The notes under the pieces were generated by a model, which was given only the letters and a program-made list of their open reading frames with translations, did not search any database and was not told the origin of the DNA. From assembly GCA_964398785.1 (NCBI GenBank), contig CAYNNQ010000002.1, positions 62,001 through 126,000 of the forward strand: a stretch of 64,000 nucleotides of DNA, written 5' to 3'. Position numbers and translations under genes: made by a program. The DNA comes from CAYNNQ01 sp964398785 (GTDB lineage Bacteria; Desulfobacterota; Desulfovibrionia; Desulfovibrionales; Desulfonatronovibrionaceae). Below, piece by piece: positions 58,190 to 64,000 of this stretch (the stretch's first letter is position 1; each line of letters starts with the position of its first letter).

Positions 58190-59287
58190 TTAGACCGGTT
58201 TTTTGCGCATAGTGAACCCTATAGTCAGGCACACGGCCAAGCCAATGAACACGGCGGCTATGCCGTGGGGACCAACACCGGCCGGAGAGCTAGCCAGTCC
58301 AAAATTATGCGAGAATGCGGCACCCACAATCATGCCCAACACGAATACCGCAGCGTCACCATCTCCTTCACCGGCCATAAACAGCTGTCTCCCAGGGCAT
58401 CCTCCGGCCAGGGCGAAGGCCAGACCGGCTAGGACCATGCCGCCGAAATTCCAGAGTTCTTGGGTATGTGCAACTGGCTGATTGGCAAAGCCGGGATGGA
58501 ATTGGCCAAAAAGGATGTTGGTCAAAAAGGCGAAGATAAGCAAGGCCACTACTCCAGCAAAGAGATGGGTCTGTTTGAAGAGGATTAGATCCCGGAAGGC
58601 CCCCATAGTGCAAAAGCGGCTGCGTTGGGCGATGATACCTACCACCAGTCCGACGAGTAGGGATATTCCGAGAGCGGCGTGCATTGCTCCCGGACCTTTT
58701 ACACTGTAAAAGAGGATCCCGTTTTTGAGTTCTCCCTGTATTTGAGGATAGAGAAACATGAGGAGGAGGAAAAAGATCATAACTCCCGGCAAAATAAGCC
58801 CCGTGGATGTATAGGTCTTTTTACTGCTTCCCAGATTGTATCCCTTTTTTAGGAAAAGCGTACCAATCCAGATTCCGACAATGAGTCCAAGCAAACCGAA
58901 TATGGCGTTCAGGTCGCCTCCGGAAAGACGAAGAATAGCCCGCCACGGGCATCCCAAGAAAACCAGCGCACCTATCATCGCGAATAGGCCGAGTATGAAC
59001 CGAGTAATCGGCGCTGATCCGCTGCGCGGTCTAAAATCCCGAGTGGCGAATGCCGCAATCAGTGCTCCGAGGACAAATCCAATGATTTCCGGGCGCATAT
59101 ACTGAACCACCGAGGCCCGATGCATGCCCACTGCCCCGGCTATATCCCGTTCGAAACAGGCCACACAAATACCCATGTTTCCGGGGTTGCCCAGTTTCTG
59201 CAAGACTGCGGCCAGCACGCCGATAACCGCACCCACAGCGATCACCCCCCAGCGGGTGGCAAAGAAGTTTTTCATCTTTTTTTCCAT
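58190..59287 (-). CDS. yedE: YedE-family putative selenium transporter
   Basis: The 365-residue membrane protein has about nine to ten hydrophobic helices and conserved cysteine motifs GNMGICVACFERDIAGAVG, LGCPWRAILRLSGGD, SRFCTMGAFRDL and GGCPGRQLFMAGEGDGDA. These match the selenium-linked branch of YeeE/YedE transporters. The neighbouring TusA-like and DUF3343 genes fit selenium uptake and delivery. GGAGGG lies three to four bases before the ATG at 59287. Confidence 0.85.
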   Translation of the reverse strand: MEKKMKNFFATRWGVIAVGAVIGVLAAVLQKLGNPGNMGICVACFERDIAGAVGMHRASVVQYMRPEIIGFVLGALIAAFATRDFRPRSGSAPITRFILGLFAMIGALVFLGCPWRAILRLSGGDLNAIFGLLGLIVGIWIGTLFLKKGYNLGSSKKTYTSTGLILPGVMIFFLLLMFLYPQIQGELKNGILFYSVKGPGAMHAALGISLLVGLVVGIIAQRSRFCTMGAFRDLILFKQTHLFAGVVALLIFAFLTNILFGQFHPGFANQPVAHTQELWNFGGMVLAGLAFALAGGCPGRQLFMAGEGDGDAAVFVLGMIVGAAFSHNFGLASSPAGVGPHGIAAVFIGLAVCLTIGFTMRKKPV

Positions 59288-59744
59288 TTTCCCTCCAGTA
59301 AGGTTTGTTTTGAAACAATTGTACTTTTAGCTTCGGAGCTAATGCGGATGTTTAAATGCCTTTGGGCTCAATTCCAAGTAAGTCTAAACACAATCGAGGG
59401 AAAAAAGGCCAATAGCAATTTTTCATTACTCAAGCCCATTTTGATAGACAGATTTAATAGATGGTTAGGGGAGAGAGTGGGAATCTGGTGTATGGTTGAT
59501 TGTATTCATATTCAAAAGAAAGATGCGTTTGCAAAAATATGTTTTTACAGGCGCAACAGTATTGCTTTTTTAAGCCCAAGACATATTGACCAATATCTGA
59601 TAATAAAAGGAACCATTTATCTCCACAAATAAATTTATCCCTGTGTAGACAGGGATTTATCCCTGTGCAGACAGGGATTTTCGGGAATGCTGGCCTAAAT
59701 TATCTTAGACTGGAAAAGGGCTATTTTCGGGTTCCGAACGGAAA
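59288..59744. other. Intergenic region with an R2-type hairpin
   Basis: No supported gene lies here. It includes GCGTTTGCAAAAATATG-TTTTTACAGGCGC near 59526-59555, which resembles the first hairpin of R2, and the tandem hairpins at 59637-59678. The promoter of the yedE operon must lie at the left edge, on the minus strand; I could not place it. Confidence 0.45.
59637..59678. repeat. Tandem pair of perfect hairpins
   Basis: Two units, ATCCCTGT-GTAG-ACAGGGAT (59637-59656) and ATCCCTGT-GCAG-ACAGGGAT (59659-59678), have identical 8-bp stems, a 4-base loop and a 22-bp period. TTTTCGGG follows. Terminator, protein-binding array or repeat-element debris are possible. Confidence 0.75.
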
Positions 59745-60683
59745 TTAGTTCAGCATGCCTTGTATTAACTGGGATGCGAAGGTTATCGTTCGAGGATGGT
59801 TGGGGAGCATGTTCATAAATTCCAGATGGGCAAGGAGTCTCCCCATAAAGAGTATCCATAAGGCTAATTGGGCTAGAACTATTATCCCCTTGAAACGGAG
59901 CGGCTGTACGCTTTTTAGGAGTGTGATGGACAAGGCAATGATAATGGCCGCAGAGATGAGGGTCAGCGTTCCGGGGATAATAAGGGGGGTGATATGGAAG
60001 TGAGGCCAAAGGAGGACAGCAATCCAGATGCATGTGGCAAAGCCGAGTATTATTCCGGCCAGAGTCCATTTACAGGAAAGCTTAAGAGCATAGCGATAGT
60101 AGTCCCGGCCGAAATCATCACGGTTGCGCCGGATTAATAGATATGCACTTCCCAATATCCCAGAAGCTAGCACTGAGAAGAAAAGCCACTGCAATACCAA
60201 GGGATAGATAAGAGACCCGGCGGAAGGGAGGTGTTGCAGGTCAAGGATCGGTTTCCTGGTTAATGCCGAGGTTAGAAGAAAAAAGGAGAAGATTGCGAAA
60301 AGAACGGCCGACATGGCCCCAAGAGTTGCATGAGTAGGTTTGTTGCTTTTCATTTTTTTCCAGCTACCCCAGTAAACAGTAAGTAAAACCACCCCCAATA
60401 AAAGGGGAGGGCCAAGGCGAAAAAGTATAAAAATGGGGCTAATCAGGTAAATAGATGTTGTCATTTGCCACAGAAAGAGTATTAAAAAAGCCAAGGTTAT
60501 GGCTGAGGCGATGACTATACCCATCCGGGCCATTTGCTGGGCGAATTTGTCCGCGAGTTTGTTTCCGCATTGTCCTGTAAGTTCACTACCCAAGGCCAGC
60601 ACTGAAATGCCTAAAGGGGAAAGAAGGAAAATCAGAGCAAGTGGGGCCAGAATACCCAGACTCCATGTGTATTGAAATATCAT
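59745..60683 (-). CDS. Unrecognised integral membrane protein
   Basis: The 312-residue protein has eight or nine hydrophobic helices spread over its length and few charged residues (for example GILAPLALIFLLSPLGISVL and LWILFMGRLLAHLEF). No cofactor or transporter motif is visible. It resembles the general style of conserved deltaproteobacterial membrane proteins near respiratory genes, but I cannot name a family. It stands alone on the minus strand. Confidence 0.65.
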   Translation of the reverse strand: MIFQYTWSLGILAPLALIFLLSPLGISVLALGSELTGQCGNKLADKFAQQMARMGIVIASAITLAFLILFLWQMTTSIYLISPIFILFRLGPPLLLGVVLLTVYWGSWKKMKSNKPTHATLGAMSAVLFAIFSFFLLTSALTRKPILDLQHLPSAGSLIYPLVLQWLFFSVLASGILGSAYLLIRRNRDDFGRDYYRYALKLSCKWTLAGIILGFATCIWIAVLLWPHFHITPLIIPGTLTLISAAIIIALSITLLKSVQPLRFKGIIVLAQLALWILFMGRLLAHLEFMNMLPNHPRTITFASQLIQGMLN

Positions 60684-60805
60684 CTGCGCACTCCTGTTCT
60701 TTGCGCTTGTTCTCTTTTCTAATCGGTTTAGTAATCCGCTACCAGCTTACGGGAAACGAAAATCTTTTGCCTTATATTTTTGCCCATGGCAAGATTTTAA
60801 ACCAA

Positions 60806-60870
60806 CCTCATTTCCGAATTGGAAAGGTGATATTTCTAAACCCGGAAATTTTTGAATTTCCGGATAAGAA
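60806..60870 (+). repeat. R1 repeat, right-hand part
   Basis: CTCATTTCCGAATTGGAAAG, then ATATTTCTAAACCCGGAAAT and TTTCCGGATAAGAA match the right third of R1 almost exactly. It lies in the gap between the divergent membrane-protein gene and cpoB. Confidence 0.8.
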
Positions 60871-61014
60871 GTAGTTTGATATATTCTTTCCTTGAGATGA
60901 AAGGGGAAGACTTTTTTTCAAATTGGGTAGGCTGTCAAAGTTCCTTGAAAATTTTTTTTCCCTGGCCTAGGCTACCTTAGAAATTGAAAGGATTTAAAAC
61001 GGGGTGGTTATCCT

Positions 61015-61815
61015 ATGCACAGATTTGTTCCGTTTCTTTGTATGGTGTTTTTGCTGTTGAACTTGGGCTGTGCCCAACATTTTTCAGAAAGCGATGCCTG
61101 GCGTCTGCAGAAGGCGGAGAAGGGTTTGTATTCAATGCAAGAGAAGCAAAAGGCCCAGCAAGAAAGGATAGCCAACCTTGATAATAGAGTTGAAAAGCTG
61201 GAAGAGGGATTAGCCAAGTTAAAAGAGGCTCAAAGCAAACAGTTGATGGAGCGGGAGTTAAGAGAGGAAAAAAGGGGTTTTGTTAAGGGGCCGCGCCCCG
61301 GGGAAAAGGCCCAGGTTAATTCCTCTGTTTCCAAGGCCTCCGCTGATACTTCAGCGGAACAGCCAAATAAAAAAAAGAATAGGTCTGTCTCAAAGCCCAA
61401 ACAGGTTCCAAAAAAGACAAAAAAAGAACACCCAGAGTCAAAACAGGCTTCCTCAAAAAAAACTTCGCCCCAAAAGGTTTATAAACAGGCACTGCAACTT
61501 TTAAATAACGACAAGCCTTCCCTGGCTCGGGAAGGATTGTTGCGTTTCCAGGAGAATTACCCCGAAAGCCCCTTGCAACCTAACGCCCAATACTGGATAG
61601 GGGAAACCTATTATAATCAGGAGCGTTATGCACAGGCAATTCTCAGTTTTAAACAGGTCACCCAGAATTATCCGGACAGTGCCAAAGCCCCAGATGCCCT
61701 TTTCAAAATTGCCTACAGTTATGAACAGCTCGGAGACAAGCAAAATGCCCGCTTTTATAGACGGATCCTGAAAGAGGATTATCCGGATTCACGGGCAGCA
61801 TCTAAACTGAAATGA
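61015..61815 (+). CDS. cpoB: Tol-Pal coordinator CpoB/YbgF-like lipoprotein
   Basis: The 266-residue protein has a lipoprotein-like signal (MHRFVPFLCMVFLLLNLGC, Cys 19), a coiled coil (QKAQQERIANLDNRVEKLEE), a Lys/Ser-rich linker and C-terminal TPR repeats (SPQKVYKQALQLLNNDKPSL, QERYAQAILSFKQVTQNYP). This is the YbgF/CpoB layout, a periplasmic protein that coordinates peptidoglycan synthesis with Tol-Pal during division. No tol or pal gene is adjacent here. It overlaps dprA by four bases. Confidence 0.82.
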   Translation: MHRFVPFLCMVFLLLNLGCAQHFSESDAWRLQKAEKGLYSMQEKQKAQQERIANLDNRVEKLEEGLAKLKEAQSKQLMERELREEKRGFVKGPRPGEKAQVNSSVSKASADTSAEQPNKKKNRSVSKPKQVPKKTKKEHPESKQASSKKTSPQKVYKQALQLLNNDKPSLAREGLLRFQENYPESPLQPNAQYWIGETYYNQERYAQAILSFKQVTQNYPDSAKAPDALFKIAYSYEQLGDKQNARFYRRILKEDYPDSRAASKLK

Positions 61816-62984
61816 TGAATATGTTAGCGAGCGGAATGCCGGACATTGAGGGAAGCAGCACCAAATATAGCCGGGAGCGGGAACTTTGGGCCGGCCTTGT
61901 TTTGAACTGTTGCCGTTATTTAGGCCCCAAGACTTGGACAGGACTTGTCCGGACATACGGCAGCCCGGCAGCTGCTCTGGAGACCGGATACAGGCAGTGG
62001 CTGGAAGACTCCTTGGCCACTGAACGCCAGGTCCGTTCCCTGAAAAAAGGGGAGGCTTATGAAAAAGCCGAGGCAGTTCAGGAGCGTATACTTCGGAAAG
62101 GCCACAGGACACTTCTTTGGACCGACCCGGAATATCCGGAGATCTTGAGCCACATATCCACTCCCCCCATCCTTCTCTATTACCGCGGAGATCCGGGCAT
62201 ATTGAACAAGGACTGCATAGCAGTGGTGGGCTCCCGCAAGTGTTCCCGTTACGGACTGGATATGACCAAAAGTATCTGCTCTGAATTATCCGCTGAGGGC
62301 GTGAGCATAGTTTCCGGTTTCGCCTCCGGAATTGACCGAGAGGCCCATTTTGCCGGTCTGTCTGGCGCCGGGAGGTCCATAGCCGTTTTAGGCACGGGCA
62401 TAGACCTGATTTATCCCGCCGGAAACCGCGATTTGTGGCAGGAAATGGAGAAGTCCGGTCTTGTCCTTACGGAGTTTTCGCCGGGGACGGAACCAGAGGG
62501 CCACAATTTCCCGCATCGCAATCGGATAATTTCCGGTTTGTCCCGCGGGGTTTTGGTGACCCAGGGAGAACTCCAGAGTGGGAGCATGATCACCGCTTCG
62601 CTGGCTCTGGATCAGGGCAGGGAAGTTTTCGCTGTTCCCGGTGCTGTCAATATGCCGGGATACGAAGGCTGCAATCAGCTAATCAGGGACGGAGCTTATC
62701 TTGTACGCAATGCCCGGGATATACTGGAAGTCCTGGAATGTGGAGTCCAGCCTCCGGCTCCGGAAACAGAGCTTTCCTCGGGGATTGATTTTTCTTCTTT
62801 GGACCTCAACGAAGGGGAGAGGCAGATAGTGGATCTGATTTTCCGGGAAAATGAAGTGCACATTGATGTCCTTACCCGAAATACGGGCCTTGATAGTGCA
62901 GATATTTCCCGAATAGTAACCGGTTTGGAGATCCGGGGGATTGTCCGCAGGGCTCCGGGTATGTATTATAGTTTGGCCCTTTAG
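61812..62984 (+). CDS. dprA: DNA-processing protein DprA
   Basis: The 390-residue protein has the DprA Rossmann core: VVGSRKCSRYG, SGFASGIDREAHF, AVLGTGIDLIYP and FPHRNRIISGLSRG. A C-terminal winged-helix domain follows (LTRNTGLDSADISRIVTGLE). DprA loads RecA on incoming single-stranded DNA in natural transformation. The start overlaps cpoB. Confidence 0.93.
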   Translation: MMNMLASGMPDIEGSSTKYSRERELWAGLVLNCCRYLGPKTWTGLVRTYGSPAAALETGYRQWLEDSLATERQVRSLKKGEAYEKAEAVQERILRKGHRTLLWTDPEYPEILSHISTPPILLYYRGDPGILNKDCIAVVGSRKCSRYGLDMTKSICSELSAEGVSIVSGFASGIDREAHFAGLSGAGRSIAVLGTGIDLIYPAGNRDLWQEMEKSGLVLTEFSPGTEPEGHNFPHRNRIISGLSRGVLVTQGELQSGSMITASLALDQGREVFAVPGAVNMPGYEGCNQLIRDGAYLVRNARDILEVLECGVQPPAPETELSSGIDFSSLDLNEGERQIVDLIFRENEVHIDVLTRNTGLDSADISRIVTGLEIRGIVRRAPGMYYSLAL

Positions 62985-63010
62985 AACGGAGAGAGAGGAG
63001 CGTTAGATAA

Positions 63011-63358
63011 ATGCAAAAAATACCTATCAATTTGGCCCGAGAGGGAATGGTTCTGGAAAAACCGGTAATGCGGGATAACGGAATGGTCCTGGTCGGGGAA
63101 GGTACAGAGATTACTCCAAAGCTTGTCCAGCGTCTGGAAAACATGGGGATATCCAAAATCGTGGTCAAGGGCGAGCCTGTAGATATGGAAGGCATGGCCG
63201 GCGGGACTTCATTTTCCAAGAGGGCGGAAAGACTGGATCATCTTTTTCGTCAGTTCTCCGAAGACGAGTGGATGCAGCAGGTAAAAGAGTTCGTTAGGAG
63301 TTATTTCCAGCAAAAGGCGGCCGAAGAAGCCGCCTTTTCTGAATCCACAGGGGAATAG
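63011..63358 (+). CDS. Conserved short protein upstream of the HDOD gene
   Basis: The 115-residue protein begins MQKIPINLAREGMVLEKPVM and has VLVGEGTEITPKLVQRLENM, a segment that resembles the N-terminal domain preceding HD-GYP domains in many proteins. No HD domain follows in this chain; the next gene, 14 bases later, has one (HDOD type). The C-terminal 50 residues look helical and Gln/Glu-rich. Function unknown. Confidence 0.65.
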   Translation: MQKIPINLAREGMVLEKPVMRDNGMVLVGEGTEITPKLVQRLENMGISKIVVKGEPVDMEGMAGGTSFSKRAERLDHLFRQFSEDEWMQQVKEFVRSYFQQKAAEEAAFSESTGE

Positions 63359-63371
63359 GAGTAGCCGTTTT

Positions 63372-64000
63372 ATGGAAGATTTGCGTGTGGAAAGAAAGGG
63401 TCAGATTCTGGCGGTCAAGGACTTGCCGACCTTACCCACGGTCTTGGACGAGGTGACCAAACTGGTCCAGGACCCCAATTCCTCTACTGAGCAGGTAGCT
63501 GCAGTTATTTCCAGGGATCAGGTCCTCTCGGCTAAGGTACTCAAAATGGTTAATTCCCCTATATACGGATTCCCACGGCGCATCGGATCGATACAGCATG
63601 CCCTGGTCCTTTTGGGGTTCAATGTGATTCGCGGCCTGATAATAAGCACTTCTGTTTTTGATGTTATGGCCAAAAGTATGTTCGGCTTGTGGGAACATAG
63701 TCTGGGCTGTGCCCTGGCTTGTTCCAGTGTGGCCAAAATGGCCGGATTCAAGGACCCGGAGGAATATTCCGTAGCCGGTTTACTGCATGACCTGGGCAAG
63801 GTGGTTATTGCCTTGCAGTTGCCTGAATTAAAGGAAGAGGTGGATACTCTGGTCCGGGAGGAGGACCTGCTCTATGTAGATGCCGAAAACAAGGTCCTGG
63901 GATTCGGACATGACCGGGTTAATGCTTGGCTCGCCGATCACTGGAACCTTCCCAAGAAAATCCGGGAGGGATTGGTGTGGCATCACCGTCCCCGCTCAGC
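63372..64000 (+). CDS. HDOD-domain protein (3' end off window)
   Basis: The ATG at 63372 opens a frame to the window edge, 209 codons. It has the HDOD signature: LPTLPTVLDEVTKLVQDP, ISRDQVLSAKVLKMVNSPI, GFPRRIGSIQHALVLLG and GLLHDLGKVVIALQLP, then WHHRPRS at the edge. HDOD proteins are HD-related signalling domains that often act in motility and c-di-GMP circuits. The 3' end is not in the window. Confidence 0.85.
   Translation, partial: MEDLRVERKGQILAVKDLPTLPTVLDEVTKLVQDPNSSTEQVAAVISRDQVLSAKVLKMVNSPIYGFPRRIGSIQHALVLLGFNVIRGLIISTSVFDVMAKSMFGLWEHSLGCALACSSVAKMAGFKDPEEYSVAGLLHDLGKVVIALQLPELKEEVDTLVREEDLLYVDAENKVLGFGHDRVNAWLADHWNLPKKIREGLVWHHRPRS

Noticed and set aside
59637..59678. Possible small CRISPR array
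   Set aside because: Only two units with no spacer of usual length (2 bases between them), and no cas gene in the window.

Overview
This window looks like part of the chromosome of a strictly anaerobic, motile, sulfate-reducer-like deltaproteobacterium, closest in gene content and order to Desulfovibrionales. The pointers are a ferredoxin-dependent 2-oxoacid oxidoreductase, a selenium-uptake cluster, a stand-alone AccAD-type carboxylase, a CheB-HEAT-CheR-PilZ-ParA-CheW-CheY-CheA chemotaxis cluster, many HD-GYP/HDOD/PilZ proteins, ThyX, and CbpM next to a DnaJ-like chaperone and ClpB. This placement is by gene content only. Nearly all of the DNA is ordinary core genome; there is no prophage, CRISPR array or intact insertion sequence.

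Layout. 1-0.7 kb: purine nucleoside phosphorylase (cut by the left edge). 0.8-8.1 kb: motA-motB-PilZ, then a divergent biotin carboxylase, an AccA-AccD fusion, a biotin carrier, a small conserved protein and ssb, all on +. 8.2-11.4 kb: a large SWIM/SNF2 helicase on -. 11.9-18.7 kb: peptide-binding lipoprotein, tilS, a PAS/sigma-54 activator with a NifX-like protein and two unrecognised proteins. 18.9-21.3 kb: 2-oxoacid:ferredoxin oxidoreductase delta-alpha-beta. 21.3-25.2 kb: YkgJ-like protein, zinc phospholipase C-like protein, tRNA-Arg, UDP-glucose dehydrogenase, a candidate 6S RNA and tRNA-Pro. 25.3-35.9 kb: HD-GYP response regulator and the chemotaxis cluster. 36.5-44.7 kb: a divergent DnaA, UPF0280, DnaJ/CbpM/ClpB, DUF1786 protein, thioesterase. 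44.6-48 kb: a PAS hybrid kinase that looks like the C-terminal half of a CheB/CheR/PAS fusion, with a CheR fragment left upstream, and a small zinc-ribbon gene interrupted by an in-frame UGA. 48.5-52.7 kb: rlmE, yebC, ruvCAB, thyX. 52.9-55.4 kb: HD-GYP protein, sulfotransferase, broken ftsH. 56.4-59.3 kb: selenium cluster (YedE, TusA-like, DUF3343, NnrD-like). 59.7-64 kb: membrane protein, cpoB, dprA, a short protein and an HDOD protein cut by the right edge.

The intergenic spaces carry most of what is unusual: three unrelated families of structured, mobile-looking repeats (called R1, R2 and R3 here), often lying against one another, two tandem perfect hairpins, and remnants of broken genes. 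R1 has an approximately 190-bp full form with terminal inverted repeats and internally deleted forms, like a MITE.

The most interesting single locus is the 77-codon gene at 44650-44883 (-). It has a good ribosome-binding site, two CxxC knuckles in one frame, and an in-frame UGA followed 22 nt later by the loop of an 8-bp hairpin. That geometry fits a bacterial SECIS element, and the same window carries a selenium transport and carrier cluster. It is either a new small selenoprotein or a recently broken gene; the sequence alone cannot decide.
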